64,000 nucleotides of DNA, taken from NCBI RefSeq assembly GCF_008801715.1, contig NZ_VZPG01000003.1, forward strand, positions 124,001-188,000. The letters are read 5' to 3'. Made by a program: the position numbers and the translations under genes. Below are positions 25,971 to 33,344 of the stretch, piece after piece. The notes under the pieces were generated by a model. The model searched no databases, had not been told where the DNA came from, and saw only the letters and a list, made by a program, of their open reading frames with translations. The number at the start of each line of letters is the position of its first letter. The stretch's first letter is position 1. The DNA comes from Pseudochrobactrum saccharolyticum (GTDB lineage Bacteria > Pseudomonadota > Alphaproteobacteria > Rhizobiales > Rhizobiaceae).

Positions 25971-26138
25971 TTAACCTTCTGCTTTGAATTTTAATGCTTC
26001 CTTCAGCAGCGTTTTTCTATCTCGCCCAAATTTTTTAATGAGCTCTTTCGCTTGTAAAGGGGAGACGTCAGTATTTTCAGCTAAAAATTTGACGTCCTCA
26101 TCTTCAGTTAAAGGTGTAGTATTTTTATCATCGGTCAT
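25971..26138 (-). CDS. Small acidic protein, stress-associated, unrecognised
   Basis: A 55-residue protein starting MTDDKNTTPLTEDEDVKFL and containing SPLQAKELIKKFGRDRKTLL, which looks like a small helix-turn-helix of the kind seen in DUF3606-type proteins. AAAGGA precedes the ATG. It lies 25 bases after the SRAP gene on the same strand, so both are probably transcribed from the sigma-EcfG promoter at 26821-26845. Function unknown. Confidence 0.6.
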   Translation of the reverse strand: MTDDKNTTPLTEDEDVKFLAENTDVSPLQAKELIKKFGRDRKTLLKEALKFKAEG

Positions 26139-26163
26139 AATTTATTCCTTTAATATCATTCAC

Positions 26164-26799
26164 CTAATTGAGTATTTTTAGCTTATATTCACTCAAGGGT
26201 CTTTGCAGCTCTTTTGCAATTTCCCATGGCGCTGTCATCCACATATTGAATTCTTCCAGCTCAGTCAGAATGACTGGCATAGCTTTTGGGTGGATAGGGG
26301 CGACGACTGAATTCGGTTCACTGGTCAGGAATGCAAACAGGGTGTGATTTTGCTTGCCCTCTGATGGCTTTCTAACACCAATCCATTCTGTCCAGATGCC
26401 TGCGAAGAAAAACAGTGGTTCCGTTTCATCAATTGCAAACCAGTGCAGCGGCTTCTTTCCTGTCTTCGGGGCAGGCTCCTGTGCATACTCGCTGAATGAT
26501 GTCGCCGGAATAAGGCACCGATTTGCAATGGTCAGCCATTGCTGCCAATGACGTGACGAGATATTGCGCACATTGGTAATACCTTTGTCAGCTGCGCCTT
26601 TGACATACATTTGTGGGGTTGGCATGCCCCATCTGCTTAATGCTAACTCTGGTCCATCCAGATTGTTGCGCAATATTGGCGCCGGATAATCAGGGTAGAT
26701 ATTTTCATCAAATGATGCGCCGTTTGTTAGATCAATATATGACCCGACGGCCTGCTTCAGCTGAGCACTATGCATTTTAATATTATAGATATTGCACAT
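26164..26799 (-). CDS. SRAP-family abasic-site protein (YedK/HMCES-like)
   Basis: A 211-residue SOS-response-associated peptidase family protein. It crosslinks to abasic sites in single-stranded DNA through Cys2 (MCNIYN start) and shields them. Visible active-site residues are Cys2, Asn76 (TNVRN), Glu104 (IPATSFSEYA) and His170 (APIHPKAMPV). LSRWGMP and FAGIWTEW are further family marks. A sigma-EcfG promoter lies upstream, so this copy appears tied to the general stress response. A degenerate second copy lies at 32051-32681. Confidence 0.92.
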   Translation of the reverse strand: MCNIYNIKMHSAQLKQAVGSYIDLTNGASFDENIYPDYPAPILRNNLDGPELALSRWGMPTPQMYVKGAADKGITNVRNISSRHWQQWLTIANRCLIPATSFSEYAQEPAPKTGKKPLHWFAIDETEPLFFFAGIWTEWIGVRKPSEGKQNHTLFAFLTSEPNSVVAPIHPKAMPVILTELEEFNMWMTAPWEIAKELQRPLSEYKLKILN

Positions 26800-26820
26800 T
26801 TCACCCTCCGCTTCTTTAGA

Positions 26821-26845
26821 AACGCAGAAACGTACTTTTGGTTCA
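26821..26845 (-). promoter_or_regulatory. Sigma-EcfG-type promoter of SRAP gene
   Basis: On the minus strand: TGAAC (26845-26841), 16 bases, CGTT (26824-26821), followed by TCTAAAG. It is 22 bases before the SRAP start and divergent from the nepR promoter. Confidence 0.7.
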
Positions 26846-26950
26846 AATCGCGAATATCAACGGCACATCAAATGATAGATTAAGGTTGTGAAACGCGCTG
26901 ATGAGGTTCGTTTTGCATAATTTGATTGTTCTGTAATTTTTAAAAAAACA

Positions 26951-26975
26951 GGAACCCAACGCTTGCGAATGCATT
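26951..26975 (+). promoter_or_regulatory. Sigma-EcfG-type promoter of nepR-ecfG
   Basis: GGAAC (26951-26955), 16 bases, CATT (26972-26975). The -10 part has A for G. It lies about 80 bases before nepR. Autoregulation by EcfG is usual for this locus in Alphaproteobacteria. Confidence 0.55.
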
Positions 26976-27056
26976 TACTTACACGAACACCAAAGCATGG
27001 TCATCACAGAATCGCAGGAAAATCAGAGTGCATAAAGATTATTGAAAAGAACTATC

Positions 27057-27227
27057 ATGGAAAATAAATCAAAAAAGCTAAAAATATGGGAGACTGCAGC
27101 TTTCAGCCCAGATCAAGGCATAGGAACAAAGTTGCGGTCACTATACAACTCTCTAAGAGATGAGGAAATACCTGAGAACTTAATGAAGTTACTAAATGAA
27201 TTGGATAAAGCAGAAAAATCTAAATAA
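27057..27227 (+). CDS. nepR: NepR-type anti-sigma factor
   Basis: A 56-residue protein with the NepR core GIGTKLRSLYNSLRDEEIP followed by ENLMKLLNELD. NepR holds sigma EcfG inactive until phosphorylated PhyR captures it. The ATG at 27057 is chosen over a TTG at 27042. ecfG follows 34 bases later. This is normally a chromosomal core gene, so finding it inside a prophage region is unusual. The Pro-Glu pair that follows the helix-1/2 loop is conserved in the family. Confidence 0.88.
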   Translation: MENKSKKLKIWETAAFSPDQGIGTKLRSLYNSLRDEEIPENLMKLLNELDKAEKSK

Positions 27228-27261
27228 AGATTTAAGTGGTATTGCTGGGAGATGTTTAACT

Positions 27262-27813
27262 ATGAGTGACAATCCGTCGTGTTTTAAAAAGAGCCTAATA
27301 GAGTCGCTGCCGGATTTGCGCGCTTTTGCAAGATCTCTTATTAGAAATGCGGATAAGGCTGATGATTTGGTACAGGATACAATTTTAAAGGCGTGGGCAA
27401 AACAAGATTCCTTTGAAGTTGGCACGAACATTAAAGCTTGGCTTGTCACAATACTGCGCAATGAGTTTTATAGCCAGATGAGGAAGCGTGGACGTGAAGT
27501 GCAAGATAGTGAAGGCACTTATAGTAACGCCATGGCAATACATCCCGCTCAATATGGTTCACTGGATTTAAAGGATTTTCGAAAAGCGCTTGATCTACTC
27601 CCTGACGATCAGCGTGAGGCGATCATCTTAATAGGCGCATCAGGTTTTTCTTATGAAGAGGCCGCTGAAATCTGTGATTGTGCAATCGGAACCATAAAAA
27701 GTCGTGTTTCAAGAGCAAGGTCACGATTACAAGAGTTACTTGAGATCGAGAGCCTCGGACATTTTGGCCCGGATTTATCGTCCGCTCATGTAGCTCTTAG
27801 GAGTTTTGTATAA
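27262..27813 (+). CDS. ecfG: General stress response sigma factor EcfG
   Basis: A 183-residue ECF sigma factor. Region 2 reads DKADDLVQDTILKAWAKQDSF and GTNIKAWLVTILRNEFYSQ; the GTNIKAWL segment is typical of ECF15/EcfG. Region 4 reads LPDDQREAIILIGASGFSYEEAA and GTIKSRVSRARSRL. It directs RNA polymerase to GGAAC-N16-CGTT promoters; a dozen such sites occur around it. ATG 27262 is chosen because the upstream part would overlap nepR. The kinase gene follows 65 bases later. NepR-EcfG pairing is clear, but phyR is not in the window. Confidence 0.92.
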   Translation: MSDNPSCFKKSLIESLPDLRAFARSLIRNADKADDLVQDTILKAWAKQDSFEVGTNIKAWLVTILRNEFYSQMRKRGREVQDSEGTYSNAMAIHPAQYGSLDLKDFRKALDLLPDDQREAIILIGASGFSYEEAAEICDCAIGTIKSRVSRARSRLQELLEIESLGHFGPDLSSAHVALRSFV

Positions 27814-27878
27814 GGACTCCTTAAAAAATAATATTAAAGTCGCCCTGCAGTGTTTTTAAGAGACATTCGTATCAGTTG

Positions 27879-29030
27879 ATGCTTAAAAGCAAGTTATGCA
27901 ACTGCCTCTTAAGCCTTTTGGTGATTCCTTTGAATAATGTTCAATACTTTTTATCTGAGGTTGGAATATCAGCGGATGAAATAAGGGCTTTTGATTGGTC
28001 GAAAACACCACTCGGTGATCCTGAAAAATGGCCAGTGCAGTTAAAGACGACTGTCCAGCTTATGCTCGCATCACGCTTCCCAAAAGCCATTGTCTGGGGT
28101 GAAGAGTATACAACCCTCTATAACGATGCATTCAGAAATATCCTTGGTGCCAAGCAAAATTGCATGGGACAATCTTTCAGAGATATATGGAGTGAAGCTT
28201 GGCCAAATATTGAGCCAATGATACTTGATGCCTATCAGGGTAAGGCGACATTTATCGAAGATTTCCCGTTAGTTATTAATCGTCACGGTTATCCAGAAAA
28301 ATGCTATTTTACATTTTGTTATAGCCCGATCATTGATGAAACGGGGCGTGTTTTGGGCATGATTGATACCGTCATTGAAATGACGGAAAAAGTCGAAGCT
28401 GTTCAGAACGCCGTCGTCATTAATGCTGAATTATCCCACAGAATTAAAAATACATTCAGTGTGGTTCAAGCGCTAGTAAATCAAACATTTCGTAAAGCTG
28501 ATTTAAAAGAGGCGGTTCCAGTGTTTTCACGAAGGCTTCACGCTTTAGCAAAAGGACATGAAATTTTACGCTTGGGCGGCACCTCTAATGGAACAATTGA
28601 GCAAGTTATCACGTCGGTTTTTGAATCTTTAGCTAGTAAAAGCAAAATAGTTTTAGAAGGGCCTCAAATTCTGATCGGTCCTAAAGGTGTAATGTCAACT
28701 TCACTACTAATAAATGAACTGACTACGAATGCTATCAAATACGGTGCTTTATCAGTCCCTGATGGCTCCATATTAGTTAATTGGAGAGTCAGCAATGAAG
28801 GTGATACTTCCACATTAATTTTAGAGTGGCGTGAGCGAAATGGGCCGATAGTCAAAGTTCCGACTACAAAAGGTTTTGGCTCACGTTTAATTAAAATGGG
28901 GCTTATGGGGATTGGCGCTTCAAATGTTTATTATAATGAAGATGGTTTGCATGCCGTCTTTACCGCGCCATTCCAACAAATCCAAGAAGAAGGTAGGCTA
29001 TACAGCTCTGGAAGCCGTTTGACACGATAG
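27879..29030 (+). CDS. HWE-family sensor histidine kinase with PAS domain
   Basis: A 383-residue soluble kinase. A PAS domain spans about residues 35-170 (WGEEYTTLYNDAFRNILGAK, CYSPIIDETGRVLGMIDTV). The phosphoacceptor motif LSHRIKNTFSVVQALVNQT has His187. The N box INELTTNAIKYGALS and WRERNGP, with a C-terminal G box GFGSRLIKMG, mark the HWE/HisKA2 class. Kinases of this class phosphorylate PhyR in the general stress response. It lies next to nepR-ecfG, so the partner is expected to be the host PhyR. The start is ambiguous because an upstream TTG and several in-frame Leu codons exist. Confidence 0.88.
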   Translation: MLKSKLCNCLLSLLVIPLNNVQYFLSEVGISADEIRAFDWSKTPLGDPEKWPVQLKTTVQLMLASRFPKAIVWGEEYTTLYNDAFRNILGAKQNCMGQSFRDIWSEAWPNIEPMILDAYQGKATFIEDFPLVINRHGYPEKCYFTFCYSPIIDETGRVLGMIDTVIEMTEKVEAVQNAVVINAELSHRIKNTFSVVQALVNQTFRKADLKEAVPVFSRRLHALAKGHEILRLGGTSNGTIEQVITSVFESLASKSKIVLEGPQILIGPKGVMSTSLLINELTTNAIKYGALSVPDGSILVNWRVSNEGDTSTLILEWRERNGPIVKVPTTKGFGSRLIKMGLMGIGASNVYYNEDGLHAVFTAPFQQIQEEGRLYSSGSRLTR

Positions 29031-29124
29031 TCGGGCATTAACGGAGAAGAGAATGATCTCAGTCAGGTCTCAGTTATCTGGTATTCACATCTCATGAGGT
29101 GTGAACATCATAACTTTTGAGATT

Positions 29125-29334
29125 TTATGTATTTCGGGATAATTTCCTATACCATTCATTGATCTGCTCTCTTACCTGTTCAGGTGTTAGATTGTAGCGC
29201 TGTTGTATTTTATGCTCCAAAGCATTCTGTTCGCCAGCTATTTCGTCTAGTTCCTCAGATGTTATGTTGCCCCATTGTTCACGGATGTTTACTTTATAAC
29301 GCCGCCAGTCCGCTTTGATTTCATTCCAGTCCAT
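29125..29334 (-). CDS. CsbD-family stress protein (copy 1)
   Basis: A 69-residue CsbD-like protein: MDWNEIKADWRRYKVNIREQ, then GNITSEELDEIAGEQNALEHKIQQRY, then EQVREQINEWYRKL. CsbD proteins are small four-helix bundles of unknown function and are sigma-B or EcfG dependent in many bacteria. Copy 2 lies at 32778-32981. It follows a small membrane-protein gene, probably in one transcript. Confidence 0.85.
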   Translation of the reverse strand: MDWNEIKADWRRYKVNIREQWGNITSEELDEIAGEQNALEHKIQQRYNLTPEQVREQINEWYRKLSRNT

Positions 29335-29396
29335 TCATCTCTCCCAAGCTCTTTTGTAACATGTGCTGAACAAGGCATATGGCTCCTTCCGAAATT

Positions 29397-29585
29397 TTAA
29401 TCGGGCATGCTATGTTCATTGGTTGTATTTGAATCCATGATGCTCTCACTTTCAGAAATATAGCTTCCATAAATTTCTGCGCCGAACCAAACCAAAGCAA
29501 CAATAATCATGCTTGAGATTAAGACGATGAGAACAGGCCGGCCTTTTTGACCCTGCCGAGCTTTTTGCGGTGGAATTTCTTTCAT
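29397..29585 (-). CDS. Small membrane protein upstream of CsbD
   Basis: A 62-residue protein with a basic N terminus (PPQKARQGQKGRP), a membrane helix at about residues 17-38 (VLIVLISSMIIVALVWFGAE) and an acidic C terminus. AAGGAG precedes the ATG. Its leader (CGTTAGTTAA... ATCAAA... CGAAGGAG) resembles that of the second CsbD gene near 32990-33025. No perfect EcfG site is seen; GGAAC lies only 13 bases before CGTT. Confidence 0.7.
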   Translation of the reverse strand: MKEIPPQKARQGQKGRPVLIVLISSMIIVALVWFGAEIYGSYISESESIMDSNTTNEHSMPD

Positions 29586-29755
29586 GGGACACTCCTTCGG
29601 TTAGAACCTTTGATTGGTTAACTAACGGAAGGAGGGTTCTGTTCCCAAAAAAGAAAATCGGAAACTGCTATTTTGAAGCGTTCTGTGGTATAATATTGCT
29701 TCAATAGCCTAAGTTGAACGCATATGTGGAACATGTAAATAACGAAGGGCTCAGC

Positions 29756-31135
29756 CTATGCACATCGCAATTCGCCAAGATAATTCGCACACCAATGATT
29801 GATATCATTTTCCTGCAGGTGCTTAATCATAGAAGAATAACGATATTGTCGTTCATTCTGGGACATGTTCAATGCATGACGAATAGCCTGCGAAACGGAC
29901 TCTTTGTCGTAAGGGTTGACCAGCAGAGCGCCGTCCAGTTCGCGTGATGCGCCTGCAAATCGAGAAAGCACTAATACACCAGGGTCGTTTTTATCTTGTG
30001 CTGCAACATATTCTTTCGCAACCAAATTCATACCATCCCGAAGCGGTGTTACTAATCCGACCTTTGCGTGACGATACAGGCCTGCGAGAATATTGCGATT
30101 TAATGAGCGGGTAATGTAACGGATAGGCGTCCAATCTACAGCAGCAAGTGCGCCATTGACGCGACCGGCATATTCAGCCACCATACTTTGCATCTCAGCA
30201 TATTCCGGTACTTCTGAACGGGACTTTGGTGTCACCTGCAGAAAAGTTACTTTGCTTTTATACTCGGGATTGTTCTGTACGAAATGCTCAAATGCTTCTA
30301 TTCGGTTTGTTATTCCCTTTGAATAATCAAGACGGTCGACCCCGATAATGAGGTCTCGTCCTGTCATGCTTTCGCGCATACGCCGGACGAGGGCACTCTT
30401 TTCTGACCGTTGGGCAGTGTCAGTGAATTTATCTGTTTCAATACCAATCCCGAATTTCCCGACTTTAAATTCATGACTGCCGGTTTTGAACCGGTTTTCG
30501 CCTAAGGGAATAGCAATATTTTCCCGCGAGATGCAGCCGGTGAAGTTTTCAAGGTCATAATCTGTTTGAAAGCCAATCAAATCATAGGACACTAACCCCC
30601 GCATAATGGTTTCATGAACAGGGAGTGTGAAGACGATATCTGCCGAAGGCCAAGGGATATGGAGGAAAAAACCGATCCTGTTTTTAACACCTAAACGGCG
30701 TAGTTCCGCAGCCAGAGGGATGAGATGGTAGTCGTGAACCCAAATAATATCATCAGGCTGAATAAGTGATTGTAACTGTTCAGCAAAAAGACGATTGACG
30801 CGGAAATAACCAGCCATATCTTTTCGCTCATAATCAATGAGATCCAGCCGGTAATGACACAGAGGCCATAGCATACGGTTAGCGAAACCGGCATAATACT
30901 CATCAACATCGGTGCTGGCTAAATCCAACAGCGCATATTCAATATTATCGTGTTTTTGAATGTTTAGCTGAGGTTGCTGTAGGTTATCGGATATTACCTT
31001 CCCGGACCAGCCCATCCAGAGGCCGCCCTTTTCCTCCAGTGCAGCTTGCAGAGCAACAGCAAGACCTCCGGCCGGCGCATTCCCATGTTTATCCGGCAAA
31101 GAAACCCGGTTCGATATGATAATTAGTTTTCCCAT
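29756..31135 (-). CDS. otsA: Trehalose-6-phosphate synthase
   Basis: A 459-residue GT20 glycosyltransferase that joins UDP-glucose and glucose-6-phosphate to trehalose-6-phosphate. Marks are the start IIISNRVSLPDKHGNAPAGGLA, IWVHDYHLIPLAAELRR, GFFLHIPWPSADIV, GVDRLDYSKGITNRI and the C-terminal LVTPLRDGMNLVAKEYVAAQ. Length matches E. coli OtsA. otsB lies 19 bases upstream on the same strand, forming a two-gene trehalose operon. Trehalose synthesis is a common general-stress output in Rhizobiales. Confidence 0.96.
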   Translation of the reverse strand: MGKLIIISNRVSLPDKHGNAPAGGLAVALQAALEEKGGLWMGWSGKVISDNLQQPQLNIQKHDNIEYALLDLASTDVDEYYAGFANRMLWPLCHYRLDLIDYERKDMAGYFRVNRLFAEQLQSLIQPDDIIWVHDYHLIPLAAELRRLGVKNRIGFFLHIPWPSADIVFTLPVHETIMRGLVSYDLIGFQTDYDLENFTGCISRENIAIPLGENRFKTGSHEFKVGKFGIGIETDKFTDTAQRSEKSALVRRMRESMTGRDLIIGVDRLDYSKGITNRIEAFEHFVQNNPEYKSKVTFLQVTPKSRSEVPEYAEMQSMVAEYAGRVNGALAAVDWTPIRYITRSLNRNILAGLYRHAKVGLVTPLRDGMNLVAKEYVAAQDKNDPGVLVLSRFAGASRELDGALLVNPYDKESVSQAIRHALNMSQNERQYRYSSMIKHLQENDINHWCANYLGELRCA

Positions 31136-31154
31136 TTTAATGGCTCCTGACTGT

Positions 31155-32009
31155 TTATACTTTATTTGTAGGATGATTGATGGCGGGGTCGGGAACTCTC
31201 AGGGTTCCTTGTGCTGCAATGACTTCGGTGAGCCAGTTTCTGAGCGCGGAAGGCGACGATATAAGGCTCATTGCACAACTTTGTTGGAGTGATGCGCCGA
31301 TTTTCACAGATGCGCCTGAATATTTGTGCGCTGCAGCAAACATAGCTTCATCGGTTAAATCATCACCAAAAGCGATTGGTATGCGAGACTGGAAAGCCGG
31401 TTTAGCCATGAAGTGATCTAAAGCTGAACCCTTGTCAGAACCGGCAGGCCGTAATTCAGCAACCATTTTTCCATGTTGCACAGTCCAGTTCTCGTCTGTT
31501 ATTGAAGCTGCTTTATTGATTATATCCGTGGTCGTTTTCTGCAGGCGGGGATTGCTTCGATAATGCAACGCCAGAGCGACTTCTTTATCTTCCACTTTTA
31601 TATCCGGATAATCAGTAAGCGTATCTTCGATATAGCGTTTCGCTGTGCGAAAACTATCGTCGATTTTAAGCCCTCTTATACTCCCGTCGCTGTTACGAAT
31701 TTGAGCGCCATGCAGGCCTGCAATTTCAAAGCTATGGGAGGGAAATATTGTATCAACAAAGCTGACCGGACGTCCTGTTATGAGAGCTAATGCGCCGTCA
31801 AGATGCCAGTGCAAGTGAGATAGAATGTCATATAATTGTTGCGGAAGTTGTATTTTATCCGGTGCTGCGGCGATATCCAGCAGCGTTCCGTCTAAGTCAA
31901 AGAAAAATGCATGCTTTGATAGTGAGCCTTTATCATTTTTCAAATGGCTTAACTCAGGGATTAAACCTTGATTGTATTCAATGTTTTCCCTTGTTAGGGT
32001 AGTACTCAT
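31155..32009 (-). CDS. otsB: Trehalose-6-phosphate phosphatase
   Basis: A 284-residue HAD-superfamily phosphatase. The DxD motif is FFFDLDGTLLDIA with Asp38 and Asp40. ALALITGRPVSFVD and the C-terminal GDDLTDEAMFAAA are further family marks. It converts trehalose-6-phosphate to trehalose. The start is ATG 32009, with AAAGGT about 13 bases upstream; the track of upstream residues is not needed. otsA follows closely. It lies behind the degenerate SRAP copy, with which it may share a transcript. Confidence 0.94.
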   Translation of the reverse strand: MSTTLTRENIEYNQGLIPELSHLKNDKGSLSKHAFFFDLDGTLLDIAAAPDKIQLPQQLYDILSHLHWHLDGALALITGRPVSFVDTIFPSHSFEIAGLHGAQIRNSDGSIRGLKIDDSFRTAKRYIEDTLTDYPDIKVEDKEVALALHYRSNPRLQKTTTDIINKAASITDENWTVQHGKMVAELRPAGSDKGSALDHFMAKPAFQSRIPIAFGDDLTDEAMFAAAHKYSGASVKIGASLQQSCAMSLISSPSALRNWLTEVIAAQGTLRVPDPAINHPTNKV

Positions 32010-32050
32010 TGTCTGTGTTACCTTTACTGAAAAAGAAACAGCGACCAATT

Positions 32051-32681
32051 TTATAAATAGATCAGTTTTTGCTCATCCAAAGGACGATGGAGCTGCTTGG
32101 CAGTGTCCCAAGGAGCCGTCATCCAGACATCCAGCTCATCTGTGTTGGTCAGTATAACCGGTAGCGAAACGGGAGTGTCTTGATCTCTGAGAGAGGATGC
32201 CTCTGTCGTAAGAAAAGCAAAAAAAACTATGGCTTTTCTCACCCTCTTGCGGGTCGCGGGTGCCAACCCATTCTGTCCATATGCCGGCAAAGAACAGTAG
32301 GTTTCCGGTCGTGTGTAGTGACAGCCATCGGGCATTATTGCCGGATAAAGGGGTGGACTTATGTGTTTGTATGCCAAAGGCTATGGCCGGTATCAGGCAG
32401 CGATGAGCAACAGTCTGCCATTCCTGCCAGTGAGCTGCGTTACTGTGCCGGATGTGTGTGATCCCTTTATCATTTTTGTGTTTTACGGCTTTGTCGGGAG
32501 AGGGCATGCCCCAGCGACTAATTCCGAGTTCAGGACCATCTAAATTATTACGCAAAACAGGGGCAGGAAAATCCGGATAAATAACTTCGTTAAAGGACCT
32601 TCCGTCTGTCAGATCAATATAAAAGCCTACAGACATTTTTAAATCTGCAGGAGTGAACCGGGTAGCATAAATATCAGACAT
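32051..32681 (-). pseudogene. Degenerate, frameshifted SRAP-family copy
   Basis: A second SRAP protein is broken by a one-base shift in a run of eight A/T at 32219-32226. Before the shift the frame reads SHSFFCF and after it FFAFLTTEA, which matches FAFLTSE of the intact copy. The other frame stops at 32051. Compared with the intact paralogue all four active-site residues are lost: Cys2 is Ser, the Asn site is His, the Glu site is Ile and the His site is Thr. The LRNNLDGPELGISRWGMPSP core is kept. It is either a decayed duplicate or an inactive relative; the A8 shift could also be a sequencing error. Confidence 0.8.
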
Positions 32682-32748
32682 AACTCCTCCTCTCAGAGAT
32701 GTTTGATGATATGTTGCGATGCAGGAGCAAAAGCTGCGGCATAAATGA

Positions 32749-32772
32749 AAAAGCTCCCTGACGGGAGCTTTT
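32749..32772 (-). terminator. Terminator of the second CsbD gene
   Basis: A perfect 10-base stem (AAAAGCTCCC / GGGAGCTTTT) with a 4-base loop; read on the minus strand it is followed by TCATTT. It lies 5 bases behind the CsbD stop. Confidence 0.82.
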
Positions 32773-32777
32773 GCGGG

Positions 32778-32981
32778 TTACCACGTCTGTCGGTTGTACC
32801 AATCATCAATGTCTTCTTTGACACGATCTTTTTCAATTCCGTACCGCTCTTGAATTTTTCCTTCAAGCTGTTCACGGCGTCCGTTTACTTGATCCAGATC
32901 ATCGTCAGTCAGCTTTCCCCACTGCTCTTTGATCTTACCTTTGATCTGCTTCCAATTCCCTTCAACTCTGTTCCAATCCAT
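32778..32981 (-). CDS. CsbD-family stress protein (copy 2)
   Basis: A 67-residue CsbD protein: MDWNRVEGNWKQIKGKIKEQ, GKLTDDDLDQVNGRREQLEGKI, DRVKEDIDDWYNRQ. The match to the family consensus is closer than in copy 1. The start at 32981 is preceded by CGAAGGAG. A sigma-EcfG promoter lies at 33022-33046. A terminator follows. It is divergent from the SDR gene. Confidence 0.93.
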   Translation of the reverse strand: MDWNRVEGNWKQIKGKIKEQWGKLTDDDLDQVNGRREQLEGKIQERYGIEKDRVKEDIDDWYNRQTW

Positions 32982-33021
32982 CAGGATTCTCCTTCGTTTA
33001 ATGGTTTTGATACAATGAACT

Positions 33022-33046
33022 AACGAAGCACAACGAGAATGGTTCA
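33022..33046 (-). promoter_or_regulatory. Sigma-EcfG-type promoter of CsbD copy 2
   Basis: On the minus strand: TGAAC (33046-33042), 16 bases, CGTT (33025-33022), then AGTTCA. It is 41 bases before the CsbD start. Confidence 0.7.
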
Positions 33047-33169
33047 ATAAAAGCTGATAAAATTTACATATTTAACATCGTCTACTAAGTGCTGGAGTTT
33101 TCGAATTGATGTAGTTGCTGCCCACAAACAGGGTGCTGGTCTGTAATATTGGCGCTTTAAATTAATTTC

Positions 33170-33194
33170 GGAACCAAGATAGCCCTGTAACATT
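33170..33194 (+). promoter_or_regulatory. Sigma-EcfG-type promoter of the SDR gene
   Basis: GGAAC (33170-33174), 16 bases, CATT (33191-33194). The CATT -10 variant is the same as at nepR. It lies 150 bases before the chosen SDR start, so the leader would be long. Confidence 0.5.
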
Positions 33195-33344
33195 CCTTTT
33201 ATGAGCGGTGGCCGTGTCAACCGAACATGATGGTAATGAAAAACACTTTGATTTTTTCGGTTTCTCATTGTGGCCAACGAAATGGCAGACGAGTTTCTAT
33301 CCCATCCGGCTATCGTTCACATAATTATTTTATGGGAGAGAGCC

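Noticed and set aside
29622-29646. GGAAC followed by CGTT on the minus strand upstream of the small membrane gene at 29397-29585
   Set aside because: The spacer is 13 bases, not 16 or 17, so it is not counted as an EcfG promoter.
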